A stretch of DNA of 64,000 nucleotides from Chryseobacterium gregarium DSM 19109. GTDB taxonomy: Bacteria > Bacteroidota > Bacteroidia > Flavobacteriales > Weeksellaceae. The stretch lies in assembly GCF_000430845.1 (NCBI RefSeq), contig NZ_AUMU01000011.1:124001-188000 (forward strand), in the 5' to 3' direction. The translations under genes were made by a program, and so were the position numbers. How positions within the stretch are numbered: position 1 is the first letter of the stretch; each line of letters opens with the position of its first letter. Positions 55,328-63,935 of this stretch are shown here, in pieces. The notes under the pieces are model-generated. The model saw only the letters and a list, made by a program, of their open reading frames with translations. It did not search any database and was not told where the DNA came from.

Positions 55328-55811
55328 AGCTCATCAGTTGTGAAATTTGTTCTTTTACTTTCTGTCTTGCCCGCATAAGATTGACTCTTACTGCATTCTC
55401 TTCCATTTCCAGCATTTCCGCTATTTCCGAAACTTCATATTCTTCTACATCTTTCAAATGGATCACTGTCTTCTGTTTTTCCGGAAGCTGATTAATGAAC
55501 CCTATAATATACTCTTTCAGGTTATTCACTTCCATACTGTACAATTCTGACCGGTGAAGCTGCATATCTGCAAAACCCAGCTTTACATCGTGATGTTTCA
55601 GCCGGTTCAGGCATTCATTCCGGACGGCTTTCAAAGCATAGGATTTTAAGTTCCCAAACTGTGCCAGCTCTTCTCTTTTCTGCCAGAATTTAATCATCAG
55701 GTCCTGCACTACATCTTCTGCCTCGTCACTGCTCATGACAAACCTTTTCGCAAAGCGATACATCTCATTTTTGAGAACAAATACCGAATCCTTAAAGATT
55801 TCCTGGGTCAT
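55302..55811 (-). CDS. ECF RNA polymerase sigma factor
   Basis: 169 residues. Sigma region 2 is visible as YRFAKRFVMSSDEAEDVVQD then LMIKFWQKREEL, and region 4 as INQLPEKQKTVIHLKDVEEY followed by VSEIAEMLEMEENAVRVNLM and RARQKVKEQ. It is a typical Bacteroidota ECF factor. Its stop overlaps the start of the putative anti-sigma gene, and two DUF4252-type envelope proteins follow, so the four genes likely form one regulated unit. The stimulus is unknown. Confidence 0.93.
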   Translation of the reverse strand: MTQEIFKDSVFVLKNEMYRFAKRFVMSSDEAEDVVQDLMIKFWQKREELAQFGNLKSYALKAVRNECLNRLKHHDVKLGFADMQLHRSELYSMEVNNLKEYIIGFINQLPEKQKTVIHLKDVEEYEVSEIAEMLEMEENAVRVNLMRARQKVKEQISQLMSYEQRQISR

Positions 55812-55869
55812 AAGCTTGTTTGTATAAGTAAGACAATCAGAATTTACATTTCATTACATCAAAAAACAA

Positions 55870-55894
55870 AAAACTTCATTTTTTTTGAAGTTTT
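55870..55894. terminator. Terminator near end of GlmU-like gene
   Basis: AAAACTTCA pairs with TGAAGTTTT around a T-only loop. It sits in the 93-base gap between the GlmU-like gene end and the sigma gene start, reading on the minus strand. Confidence 0.65.
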
Positions 55895-55904
55895 CTTTTA
55901 TGCT

Positions 55905-57068
55905 TTATTGATACGTATCAAAAATATACTTAAAAATAGCTTTATCCTGCTCTGTGAAAGGCACTTTTCTCCGGGCCATTACTTTTTCAGCTACTTCGTA
56001 CGCTTTATCCAGTTTGAACCGTTCATCATCCTTAAATCCGCCCCATGAAAAATTCTCAATCAGATTCGGAGGAAAGCCTTCTTTAAAAATATTGGAAGCC
56101 ACGCCCACTACAGTTCCTGTATTTAATTGGGTATTAATGGCCGTTTTGGAATGGTCGCCCATAATCAGTCCGGCAAACTGCAATCCCATATCTTCGAAAG
56201 CCTTGGTTCTGTAACTCCATAGCTTTACGTGGCCGTAATTGTTTTTCAGATTGGATGAATTGGTATCCGCACCGAGATTACACCATTCCCCGATCACGGA
56301 GTTCCCTACAAAACCGTCATGCCCTTTATTGGAATATCCGAAAATAATAATATTGCTGACTTCCCCGCCTACTTTGGAGTGCGGGCCGATGGTTGTGGCG
56401 CCGTAAATTTTAGCGCCTAAGTTAAACTTCGATTCCTCACAAAGCGCAATGGGCCCGCGAAGATGACAGCCTTCCATCACCTCGGCATTTTTACCGATAT
56501 AGATTTTTCCGGTTTTCGTATTCAATGTAGAAAATTCAATCTGGGCACCTTCCTCAATGAACAGGTCTTTCCCGTCTCCCAAGAATCCGTTGGTTGCTGA
56601 AAGTTCCTGTGAATTTCTTCCTTTGGTCAATAACTCAAAATCGAAATCGATGGCTTCTTTATTATAGGTAAAAAGATCCGAAGGCTTTTTAAAGAATACC
56701 AGCTCCTCTTTAATATCCGTCATTTTTTCAATCTGATGCAGCGAAAAGCCATCCATGTTTATTTTTGCAGCAATCAATTCATCTTCATAAACCAGGGCTT
56801 CCCCCTGTTTCAAATCTTTAATTTGCAGAATTATACTTTCAGTCGGTAAAAAATTCGTTACCAGGAAAAGACTTTCTGTCTTTTCAGGTTCTGTAAATTT
56901 ATCCTGTAAATAGGTTTCCGTAAAATAAGAGACTTCCGTATTCTCCAAGATTTTCTGCCACCTTTCGGAAAACGTGAGGATCCCGCAGCGCATTTCTGCA
57001 ACGGGACGGGTAAAGGTAAGCGGAAGGAAGTCTTCCCAATATTGTGCATCTGAAAATACCAATTGCAT
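55905..57068 (-). CDS. GlmU-like putative sugar nucleotidyltransferase
   Basis: 387 residues. The N-terminus (VFSDAQYWEDFLPLTFTRPV, MRCGILTFSERW) and the left-handed beta-helix C-terminal part (IYIGKNAEVMEGCHLRGPIA, GATTIGPHSKVGGEVSNIII, GYSNKGHDGFVGNSVIGEWC, NLGADTNSSNLKNNYG) match the GlmU-family putative nucleotidyltransferase conserved across Bacteroidota. The helix part has the hexapeptide repeats of GlmU-type acyltransferases. It may make or modify UDP-GlcNAc-like precursors, but no substrate is proved here. The neighbouring rpmE2 is a common partner in this phylum. Confidence 0.88.
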   Translation of the reverse strand: MQLVFSDAQYWEDFLPLTFTRPVAEMRCGILTFSERWQKILENTEVSYFTETYLQDKFTEPEKTESLFLVTNFLPTESIILQIKDLKQGEALVYEDELIAAKINMDGFSLHQIEKMTDIKEELVFFKKPSDLFTYNKEAIDFDFELLTKGRNSQELSATNGFLGDGKDLFIEEGAQIEFSTLNTKTGKIYIGKNAEVMEGCHLRGPIALCEESKFNLGAKIYGATTIGPHSKVGGEVSNIIIFGYSNKGHDGFVGNSVIGEWCNLGADTNSSNLKNNYGHVKLWSYRTKAFEDMGLQFAGLIMGDHSKTAINTQLNTGTVVGVASNIFKEGFPPNLIENFSWGGFKDDERFKLDKAYEVAEKVMARRKVPFTEQDKAIFKYIFDTYQ

Positions 57069-57107
57069 CGTTCAGTTTTTAGGTTTAAAGTTTAACATTC
57101 AGTCTGG

Positions 57108-57115
57108 CAAAATTA
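57108..57115 (-). promoter_or_regulatory. -7 box of GlmU-like gene
   Basis: TAATTTTG on the minus strand, 39 bases before the start at 57068 and just beyond the rpmE2 terminator. Confidence 0.5.
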
Positions 57116-57120
57116 CAACA

Positions 57121-57151
57121 AAAAAAGCCTTCCGAAAATCGAAAGGCTTTT
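57121..57151 (-). terminator. rpmE2 terminator
   Basis: AAAAAGCCTT...AAGGCTTTT stem with one internal mismatch, about 20 bases beyond the rpmE2 stop on the minus strand. Confidence 0.8.
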
Positions 57152-57172
57152 AAATATTTTAATCTCAAAAAA

Positions 57173-57424
57173 TTATTTCGCGAATTTTTTGTATTTGTTC
57201 ATGAACTTGTCTACTCTACCTGCAGTATCAACCAATTTGGTTTTTCCTGTGTAGAACGGGTGAGAAGTTGAAGAGATCTCCATTTTGATTAATGGATATT
57301 CCTGTCCTTCGTATTCGATGGTGTCTTTTGTCTCAGCAGTAGATTTGCTAAGAAATACTTCGTCGTTACTCATATCTTTGAAAACAACAAGTCTATAATT
57401 TTCTGGGTGAAGTCCTTTTTTCAT
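57173..57424 (-). CDS. rpmE2: 50S ribosomal protein L31 type B
   Basis: 83 residues. [51 protein letters not shown] and the tail [14 protein letters not shown] match L31 type B, which lacks the zinc-binding cysteines of type A. In Bacteroidota the type B form usually serves as the main L31. Promoter TTTG-N19-TATTTTTG lies at 57530-57500 on the minus strand. Confidence 0.97.
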   Translation of the reverse strand: MKKGLHPENYRLVVFKDMSNDEVFLSKSTAETKDTIEYEGQEYPLIKMEISSTSHPFYTGKTKLVDTAGRVDKFMNKYKKFAK

Positions 57425-57499
57425 AATACAATTTTTAAAAAAAAATTAAAGTTTTTGCTTTCGAAATAGTAATGGTATTTCTCTGCTGATTTTAGGTTG

Positions 57500-57530
57500 C
57501 AAAAATACAATATTTTTTAAAATATACAAA
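57500..57530 (-). promoter_or_regulatory. rpmE2 promoter
   Basis: On the minus strand TTTG (57530-57527), 19-base spacer and TATTTTTG (57507-57500), close to the Bacteroidetes consensus, 75 bases before the start codon. Confidence 0.68.
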
Positions 57531-57578
57531 TACCTGATCAATAATTTTTTAGAGATAAGAAAATTAAAGTATTTTCGT

Positions 57579-57586
57579 TACATTTG
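57579..57586 (+). promoter_or_regulatory. -7 box of beta-helix lipoprotein gene
   Basis: TACATTTG, 24 bases before the ATG at 57611. Confidence 0.5.
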
Positions 57587-57610
57587 AAATCTATTTAAAC
57601 TTTAATTTCG

Positions 57611-59023
57611 ATGAAATTCAAATTAGTACTGGCTTTTTCTTTCTGGGTGCTTGTCATGGCTGTATCATGTAATAAAGATGACATTAGTTTTGATGCGCCT
57701 TCACAGGAACTGAGCTTTTCAAGGGATACGGTTTTCTGCGATACCGTCTATCATCAGGTCCGTTCCGAAACCTATGCGGTAAAAGTATATAATAATGAGG
57801 ACAAAGATATCCTGATCCCGAGAATTCATCTTGAAAAAGGCACTTCCTCTTTATATAAAATCAATGTGGACGGAAAACCGGGGCATGATTTTAAAGATAT
57901 TCCGTTAAGAAAGAAAGACAGCTTATATATTTTCGTGGAAATTGCCCCGGAAGCCACCGGCCCGGAAGCCATTGCTGAAGATAAAATTTTATTCCAGAGC
58001 CCTGCAGGGGAACAGAAGGTCGTTTTATTTTCTGTCGTCCAGGATGCGGAGTTCTTTATTAAAAGCTCAACTAACCCTAATGTGATCACTGCTGATGCGA
58101 CCTGGACCAACAACAAGGCCAAAATCATCTACGGGGACTTAACGGTCGATCAAAATGTAAATCTGAATATTCAGCCGGGAACAAAAGTATATTTTCATAA
58201 AAACAGCGGAATGAAAATCTTATCCGGAGCTGAGTTAAATATCAACGGAACGCTGGCAAATAACGTTGTTCTTCGTGGAGACCGGAATGATCCGGCTTAT
58301 GATACAATCCCTAAAAACTGGAATTCCATCAAGATGGAAGCCGGTTCTACCCTTACCATGAATTATGCAAGGCTGTTCGGCGGTACAAAAGGACTTGAAT
58401 TAAAGCAGGCGAATGCAACCATTAACAATTCTTTCATCCACACGTTTCAGGAATATGGTATTTATGCCGTTGCTTCCACCATAAATGCTGCAAACCTGGT
58501 GATGAATAACTGCGGAGAATCTGCGATCGGAATTTTTAAGGGCGGAACCCATAATTATATTCACTCAACCCTTGTTAATTATTCAGATTTATTGAATTCG
58601 TACAACAGGAACGGGATTTTTGCCACTAATGAATGGAAAAACGCAAACGGACAAACAGAGCAGGGAGCATTAATCCTTAATGTGCGAAACAGTATTGTAT
58701 ACTCTGACCGTGATAATGCCGTGAATTTCGAGCAGACTCCGGGACAGATGTTCAATTTTACGTTTCAGAACTGTCTGCTAAAATATTCCGGCACTTCTGA
58801 AGCAGGTTTCCCGTTTGACAGCAATGCAAGTGTCATTCAGTCGGTTAAAAATCAGGATCCGTTATTTGTCAACTACTTTGTGGCACAGATGAATCTGAGG
58901 GTAAAACAGAATTCACCGGCAATCGGAAAAGGAAATACTGCTGTTGCAGCAACCGTTCCTACGGATATTGCGGGAGTTTCAAGAACTTCTAATCCTACTT
59001 TGGGCGCTTACCAATATTTCTAA
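57611..59023 (+). CDS. Beta-helix lipoprotein
   Basis: 470 residues. The leader ends MAVSC (Cys20) and the mature start NKDDISFD resembles Flavobacteriia surface-export signals. The N-terminal about 130 residues look like an Ig-type domain (FSRDTVFCDTVYHQVRSETY, YKINVDGKPGHDFKDIPLRK). From about 160 the sequence is a right-handed parallel beta-helix: YGDLTVDQNVNLNIQPGTKV, AELNINGTLANNVVLRGDRN, MNYARLFGGTKGLELKQANA, then a conserved end TPTDIAGVSR-type and GAYQYF. It may bind polysaccharide or act as a surface structural protein. The next gene follows at 59040. Confidence 0.85.
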   Translation: MKFKLVLAFSFWVLVMAVSCNKDDISFDAPSQELSFSRDTVFCDTVYHQVRSETYAVKVYNNEDKDILIPRIHLEKGTSSLYKINVDGKPGHDFKDIPLRKKDSLYIFVEIAPEATGPEAIAEDKILFQSPAGEQKVVLFSVVQDAEFFIKSSTNPNVITADATWTNNKAKIIYGDLTVDQNVNLNIQPGTKVYFHKNSGMKILSGAELNINGTLANNVVLRGDRNDPAYDTIPKNWNSIKMEAGSTLTMNYARLFGGTKGLELKQANATINNSFIHTFQEYGIYAVASTINAANLVMNNCGESAIGIFKGGTHNYIHSTLVNYSDLLNSYNRNGIFATNEWKNANGQTEQGALILNVRNSIVYSDRDNAVNFEQTPGQMFNFTFQNCLLKYSGTSEAGFPFDSNASVIQSVKNQDPLFVNYFVAQMNLRVKQNSPAIGKGNTAVAATVPTDIAGVSRTSNPTLGAYQYF

Positions 59024-59039
59024 TATACAAACTAATAAT

Positions 59040-59231
59040 ATGGATTTTAATATTGTTAAAATAGGAGGTTTTATTGTATTGATCTTGGTCTACCTTGTTG
59101 TAAGAAAGTTCTTCAAAAACGTAGCAGATCTTACAGAAAACATCGGAGAATCAGCGGATAATGAAGACGAATTAAAAAGATTGAACACAAAAATTGCCGT
59201 CCTGGAACAACAGATCAACAATAAATCATAA
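59040..59231 (+). CDS. Small single-pass membrane protein
   Basis: 63 residues from ATG 59040. The frame is open back to 58944 within the previous gene, but only the ATG gives a sensible protein. One membrane segment (GGFIVLILVYLVVRKFF) is followed by a charged helix with coiled-coil character (DELKRLNTKIAVLEQQINNK). Its stop overlaps the MazG-like start by one base (TAATG), so the two are translationally coupled. No function recognised. Confidence 0.65.
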   Translation: MDFNIVKIGGFIVLILVYLVVRKFFKNVADLTENIGESADNEDELKRLNTKIAVLEQQINNKS

Positions 59232-59557
59232 TGGAAATCACCAATCTGCAGGCACAAGTTGATGAATGGATTAAAACCATCGGGGTCCGCTATTTCAATG
59301 AATTGACCAATATGGCTATGTTGACGGAAGAAGTCGGCGAAGTGGCAAGAATTATCGCAAGAAGATATGGTGAACAGAGCGAAAAAGAAAGCGACAAAAC
59401 GAAAGACCTGGGCGAAGAGCTGGCAGATGTGCTGTTTGTAACCTTATGTTTAGCCAATCAGACCGGAGTGAATCTGCAGGAAGCATTTGACAAAAAGATG
59501 AAGATTAAGACCGACCGGGATAAAGACCGGCATCAGAATAATGAAAAATTAAAATAA
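59231..59557 (+). CDS. MazG-like nucleotide pyrophosphohydrolase
   Basis: 108 residues. EEVGEVARIIARRYGE and DLGEELADVLFVTLCLANQT are the acidic metal-binding helices of the MazG/dUTPase-C all-alpha NTP pyrophosphohydrolase family, which removes pyrophosphate from (often non-canonical) nucleotides. Family members of this size occur widely as house-cleaning enzymes. It is coupled to the upstream 63-residue gene. The preferred nucleotide is unknown. Confidence 0.9.
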   Translation: MEITNLQAQVDEWIKTIGVRYFNELTNMAMLTEEVGEVARIIARRYGEQSEKESDKTKDLGEELADVLFVTLCLANQTGVNLQEAFDKKMKIKTDRDKDRHQNNEKLK

Positions 59558-59634
59558 GATCCTGAATATTAGATTGCAGAAACCAGAGGGGCAATATCTG
59601 AATCTGATGTTATGAATCTGAAACCTGAAGAATA
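59558..59634 (+). other. Non-coding spacer with word-like repeats
   Basis: The 77-base gap before aroA consists of short repeated words (several ATCTGA and CTGAA units). It resembles the rpsI-rpsB spacer in style but is not the same sequence. No promoter box is evident, so aroA may be read through from upstream. Confidence 0.35.
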
Positions 59635-60858
59635 ATGAAGTTAGAAAAATCAAAATTAATAAAGAACAAAACCATACAGATCAGCGGTTCGAAAAGTATT
59701 TCGAATCGTTTGTTGATTTTGGAAAGTTTATTTAAAAACCTACAGATCGGAAACCTTTCCAATGCTCAGGATACGCAGCTCCTTGAAAAAGCACTGTCTG
59801 AAAATACAGAAACGGTGGACATTCACCACGCAGGAACCGCCATGCGTTTCCTTACTTCTTATTATTCGATTTTTGAGGGAAAGACGACCCTTCTTACCGG
59901 CTCCAAAAGAATGAAGGAAAGACCGATCAGAAATCTGGTCAGTGCCCTGAAAGACTTAGGCGCAGAAATCGAATATCTGGAAAACGAAGGTTTTCCGCCA
60001 TTACAAATTACAGGAAAGAAAATCACCCAAAACCAAGTGGATGTCCCTGCCAATATATCCAGCCAGTTCATCACTTCCCTTCTTCTGATTGCCGGAAAGC
60101 TGGAAAACGGACTGGAAATTAATTTAGTTGGTGAAGTTACCTCAAGATCTTATATTGAAATGACATTGGATATCCTGACAAGATTCGGGATAAACAACAG
60201 CTTTGAAGGAAATATGATCAAAGTAGACCCTTTTACCAACGATCATTCATCAATTATAAATTACGAAGTGGAAAGCGACTGGAGTTCTGCATCATACTTC
60301 TACTCTTTTGCTGCGTTGGGAAGAGAAACCATGCATTTGAAAAGTTTTTACAAAGAATCAACTCAGGGAGATTCTGCGATTGCAAAAACTTATAATGAAT
60401 TCTTCGGAATTAAAACCTCTTTCACAGAAGACGAACATAAACTGACACTTCAACCGGTTGAAAATTTTCAGTTTCCGGAAAAGATTGTGCTGGATATGAA
60501 TAATTGTCCAGATATTGCTCAAACGCTTTGTGTAACGGCTGCTGCATTGAAAATTCCTTTTGAAATTTCCGGGCTGGGAACTTTACGCGTAAAAGAAACC
60601 GACAGATTGTTGGCTTTATACAACGAATTAAAGAAACTAGGAACTGAAACTGAGATTACAGATTTAACGATCAGATCAATAAGTTTCAACGAACCGGAAG
60701 ACAATATTTCCATCAAAACCTATCAGGATCACAGAATGGCGATGAGTTTCGCGCCGTTCTGTTTAATTAAAGAATTGAATATTGAAGAGGAAGATGTTGT
60801 GGAAAAATCTTATCCTATGTTTTGGAAGAATTTGGATGGGATACTTACTATCGAATAA
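59635..60858 (+). CDS. aroA: 3-phosphoshikimate 1-carboxyvinyltransferase (EPSP synthase)
   Basis: 407 residues, the shorter form usual in Bacteroidota. It joins phosphoenolpyruvate to shikimate-3-phosphate in aromatic amino-acid synthesis. Motifs: QISGSKSISNRLLILESLF, LSNAQDTQLL, HHAGTAMRFLTSYYS, LTGSKRMKERPIRNLVSALK, VESDWSSASYFYSF, KETDRLLALYNELKKLG, YQDHRMAMSFAPF. Its stop overlaps the next start by one base. Confidence 0.96.
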   Translation: MKLEKSKLIKNKTIQISGSKSISNRLLILESLFKNLQIGNLSNAQDTQLLEKALSENTETVDIHHAGTAMRFLTSYYSIFEGKTTLLTGSKRMKERPIRNLVSALKDLGAEIEYLENEGFPPLQITGKKITQNQVDVPANISSQFITSLLLIAGKLENGLEINLVGEVTSRSYIEMTLDILTRFGINNSFEGNMIKVDPFTNDHSSIINYEVESDWSSASYFYSFAALGRETMHLKSFYKESTQGDSAIAKTYNEFFGIKTSFTEDEHKLTLQPVENFQFPEKIVLDMNNCPDIAQTLCVTAAALKIPFEISGLGTLRVKETDRLLALYNELKKLGTETEITDLTIRSISFNEPEDNISIKTYQDHRMAMSFAPFCLIKELNIEEEDVVEKSYPMFWKNLDGILTIE

Positions 60859-61298
60859 TGAAAAAAGCATTAATTTTTTTGACCTCACTAATTTCAATAC
60901 TATTTTTATTAAGTTTTTTAGTTTTAAAGAAGGATTATCAATTTGTTACTGCAAGATTTGACAAAAATTTACTAAATATTTATCCAAAGGATTGCTTCAT
61001 TAAATTTGAAAATAAAAATTTCTTGACAACAAACCGCTGGGTTTATCAATGGAATATTTTATCTAAAAGAATAACTCCTCATAGCGAAAGCATTCTGGTT
61101 GAAAAGTTTGATCTTTTTGAACATTCTTATTCAACTGAAGAGAAAAAATTTGCTTTTTTATATTTAAAAGAAGAAGATAATGCGATTAAGTATCAAGGGA
61201 AATTATACAGAATTGATTATAAAAACGGAGATTCAATATTTTCAAAAATTAATGACGACGAAATTATTATTTTTATAAACTCAAAAAATTTAGATTAA
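60858..61298 (+). CDS. Unrecognised small membrane-anchored protein
   Basis: 146 residues starting within the aroA stop (TAATG). One N-terminal membrane segment (ALIFLTSLISILFLLSFLVL) is followed by a beta-rich domain (FDKNLLNIYPKDCFIKFENK, FAFLYLKEEDNAIKYQGKLY). It is visibly more A/T-rich than aroA and has no recognisable family. It is presumably co-transcribed with aroA and the dehydrogenase gene that follows five bases later. The unusual composition suggests a more recent arrival. Confidence 0.6.
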   Translation: MKKALIFLTSLISILFLLSFLVLKKDYQFVTARFDKNLLNIYPKDCFIKFENKNFLTTNRWVYQWNILSKRITPHSESILVEKFDLFEHSYSTEEKKFAFLYLKEEDNAIKYQGKLYRIDYKNGDSIFSKINDDEIIIFINSKNLD

Positions 61299-61303
61299 AA
61301 TTA

Positions 61304-62104
61304 ATGTCAAAAACTATAATCATCACCGGGACTTCATCAGGAATCGGTTTCGTATTAGCAGAATATTTCGGGAAGAAAGGTCATAAAGTTTATGGTTTGA
61401 GCCGAAAACACACCGAAAGTCAGTATTTTAGATCTATTCCGACGGATGTTACGGATAATGATGCAGTACAAAATGCCATCACAGAAGTTTTGAAAACAGA
61501 AACCAAAATCGATGTGCTGATCAACAATGCGGGAATGGGAATGGTAGGTTCTGTAGAAGATTCTTCAAAAGAAGATATTTTAAAATTATTTAATCTTAAT
61601 TTGGTTGGTGCAGTTCAGATGACGAGCGCAGTGATGCCGAAAATGCGTGAAAATAAATTCGGACAAATCATCAATGTTTCCAGTATTGGAAGCGAAATGG
61701 GATTGCCTTTCCGTGGATTTTATTCGGCTTCAAAATCAGCATTGGATAAAGTAACCGAAGCCATGAGGTATGAAGTACATCCCTGGAACATCCACGTGTG
61801 TTCACTACATTTGGGAGACATCAAAACCAACATCGCTGAAAACCGTGTGAAGACAAAAGTCTCCGAGCCTTATAAAAATGTATTTGATAAAGTCCACGCT
61901 TTAATGAATTCTCATGTTGGCGACGGAACCGAACCGTTGGAAGTTGCAGAATACGTCGATAAACTTTTAACTAAAAATAAGTGGAAAGCTCATTATTATT
62001 TCGGTAAATTCGGGCAGAAAATCGGAGTTCCCCTCAAATGGATTTTACCACAGGGAACCTATGAGAATTTAATGAAGAAATATAATAAATTGGATAAAAA
62101 TTAG
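61304..62104 (+). CDS. Short-chain dehydrogenase/reductase
   Basis: 266 residues. NAD(P)-binding TGTSSGIG near residue 8, NNAG in VLINNAGMGM, active-site Ser in NVSSIGSEMG, and catalytic Y140 and K144 in YSASK, the classical SDR set. It begins five bases after the preceding gene. The C-terminal extension is typical of SDRs acting on lipid or steroid-type substrates, but the actual substrate cannot be read from the sequence. A non-coding repeat-like element follows. Confidence 0.9.
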   Translation: MSKTIIITGTSSGIGFVLAEYFGKKGHKVYGLSRKHTESQYFRSIPTDVTDNDAVQNAITEVLKTETKIDVLINNAGMGMVGSVEDSSKEDILKLFNLNLVGAVQMTSAVMPKMRENKFGQIINVSSIGSEMGLPFRGFYSASKSALDKVTEAMRYEVHPWNIHVCSLHLGDIKTNIAENRVKTKVSEPYKNVFDKVHALMNSHVGDGTEPLEVAEYVDKLLTKNKWKAHYYFGKFGQKIGVPLKWILPQGTYENLMKKYNKLDKN

Positions 62105-62123
62105 TTGATTGTTTGAGCGCCTG

Positions 62124-62215
62124 GTTATTCTGAACCCAGACCTAAGGTCTGTAAAGAAATTTCAGAAGGATTTATTAACATCCTCCGATCGCTCCACCCC
62201 ATTCATTAGAATAAC
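62124..62215. repeat. MITE-like repeat with terminal inverted repeats
   Basis: About 92 bases bounded by GTTATTCTGA and TTAGAATAAC, nearly complementary ends. An internal palindrome CAGACCT-A-AGGTCTG lies at 62138-62152. It resembles small dispersed intergenic elements of Bacteroidota that begin and end with ATTCTGAA-type sequence. Its right end is four bases before the start of the outer-membrane protein gene. I cannot tell copy number from this window. Confidence 0.5.
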
Positions 62216-62218
62216 ATC

Positions 62219-63823
62219 TTGAAATTATTTTTAAAAATATTCTTTATCCTATTTTGCGTTGTCATACAGGCGCAGAAGAAGCGTTATTTCCTTATTGATA
62301 CCGAAACTAAAGTCAGGAAAAAAGTAAATGATTCTGTTGCCGCAGTGAAGTTCCTGGATTCCCTTGCCCAGAACAATTATTTTTTCACTCAGCTGAAAGA
62401 AGTCAGGAAAAAAGGAGACAGTACGGAAATTATGTATGACAAAGGAAAAAACTTTAATGAAACCTATGTCAGCCTTTCAGATTCTATTGTCCGGCGCACA
62501 AAGATCCAGAAGGAATTTTTCACTAAAAATTTAGACTCTACCAAGAAAAAAATCAGTAAAACTTATATTGATGACGGTTTTGCCTTCAGCAGGATCAAGT
62601 CCAAATACAAAGGTCAGAAAAACGGTTATCCTGTAGTAGAACTTGACATTAATAAAAACAACAAAAGAACGATTGACGGTTTTGTGGTAAAAGGTTATAC
62701 CAGTGTCCCGAAAAGATTCATTAAAAATCTGGAAAAAGAATTCAAAGGGAAAACCTATGACGATAAAAACCTTATCGCGATTAATAAAAGTTTCCAGAGC
62801 CACCAGTTTATCACACTGGAACGTCCTCCGCAGACCCTGTTTACAAAAGACTCCACGAGTATTTACCTTTTCATGGAGAAGAAAAAAACAAACAGTTTCG
62901 ATGGGGTGATCGGTTTCGGAAATGATAAAACGGATAAGTTTACCTTAAACGGCACCCTGAATGTTAATTTCAGGAATATATTCAACGGGTTTGAAACCGT
63001 AAACCTATACTGGCAGAGAAACCCGGACAAAGGCCAGACTTTTGACCTTCAGACGGATATCCCATATCTTTTCAAATCCAATGTAGGGCTGAATATGAAG
63101 GTAAATATCTTCAGACAGGATTCTACTTTTGCCAATGTAAAGGCGCTTCCCGCATTCTATTATCATCTCAATGCCAGGAATAAGCTGGGTCTGAGAGGAA
63201 CTTTTGAAAGCTCAAGTATCATCGATACGCTGTATGTTCAGGGGAAAGATTACAACAAAAAAGGAATCGGGATCTGGTTTGAAATGGTGGAGCCGACGGA
63301 TATCGATCTTTTTTTATACAAAACCAGAATCAACGCGGGCTATGATTACCTGACTACCACTTATACGAAAGACAATATCAGGTCTCCGCAGAACCAGTTC
63401 TACTTTTTCGGGGAGCACAATTACCATATCAACGGCAACCATTTTCTCAACATAAAAGCGGAGGGCGCCATGATGGATTCAAAGATCGACTTTTCTGCCA
63501 ACGAACTCTACCGCTTCGGAGGCTGGAATTCCATGCGGGGCTTCAATGAAAATTCCCTCGCTGCCGATTTTTATTACTACGGCAGCCTTGAATACCGTTA
63601 TCTTATCGGAAGCCAGGCTTTCTTTGATGTTTTCGGTCAGTACGGCCAGCTGAACAATAAATCGCTAAACGTAAAACCGAAGCTCTACAGCGTCGGACTC
63701 GGATTTAATTTCTTCATCCCGATCGGTTTGATGAGCTTCCAGCTTTCCAACGGTAATGAATTCGGAAACCCCTTTAAATTCAATGATATTAAAATCCACT
63801 GGGGAATTTTGAGTAGATTTTAG
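62219..63823 (+). CDS. Omp85/TamA-like outer-membrane beta-barrel protein
   Basis: 534 residues. A signal peptide (FLKIFFILFCVVIQAQ) is read from a TTG at 62219; no in-frame ATG precedes it, because a repeat element occupies that position. Residues about 130-215 look like POTRA-type repeats (IDGFVVKGYTSVPKRFIKNL). The C-terminal about 300 residues form a beta barrel, including RFGGWNSMRGF (R432-F442), the conserved RGF loop of the Omp85/TpsB superfamily, and a final strand ending IHWGILSRF with terminal aromatic. It probably inserts or exports proteins or lipids at the outer membrane. It is shorter than BamA. Confidence 0.82.
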   Translation: MKLFLKIFFILFCVVIQAQKKRYFLIDTETKVRKKVNDSVAAVKFLDSLAQNNYFFTQLKEVRKKGDSTEIMYDKGKNFNETYVSLSDSIVRRTKIQKEFFTKNLDSTKKKISKTYIDDGFAFSRIKSKYKGQKNGYPVVELDINKNNKRTIDGFVVKGYTSVPKRFIKNLEKEFKGKTYDDKNLIAINKSFQSHQFITLERPPQTLFTKDSTSIYLFMEKKKTNSFDGVIGFGNDKTDKFTLNGTLNVNFRNIFNGFETVNLYWQRNPDKGQTFDLQTDIPYLFKSNVGLNMKVNIFRQDSTFANVKALPAFYYHLNARNKLGLRGTFESSSIIDTLYVQGKDYNKKGIGIWFEMVEPTDIDLFLYKTRINAGYDYLTTTYTKDNIRSPQNQFYFFGEHNYHINGNHFLNIKAEGAMMDSKIDFSANELYRFGGWNSMRGFNENSLAADFYYYGSLEYRYLIGSQAFFDVFGQYGQLNNKSLNVKPKLYSVGLGFNFFIPIGLMSFQLSNGNEFGNPFKFNDIKIHWGILSRF

Positions 63824-63935
63824 CCGGAAATAGTTGGTATATCTATATATAATACTGACCATCTCCAAGAAAACAACGGTTGGAAATTACAATACAGTCA
63901 CTGAGTTTGTTTCCATCGCCAGCAACCATTCTTTA

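Noticed and set aside
58944..59039. Longer start of the 63-residue membrane protein
   Set aside because: It would lie inside the beta-helix lipoprotein gene in another frame and adds no sensible sequence.
62124..62215. Insertion-sequence end or attachment site
   Set aside because: No transposase or integrase in the window and no target duplication; treated as a MITE-like repeat only.
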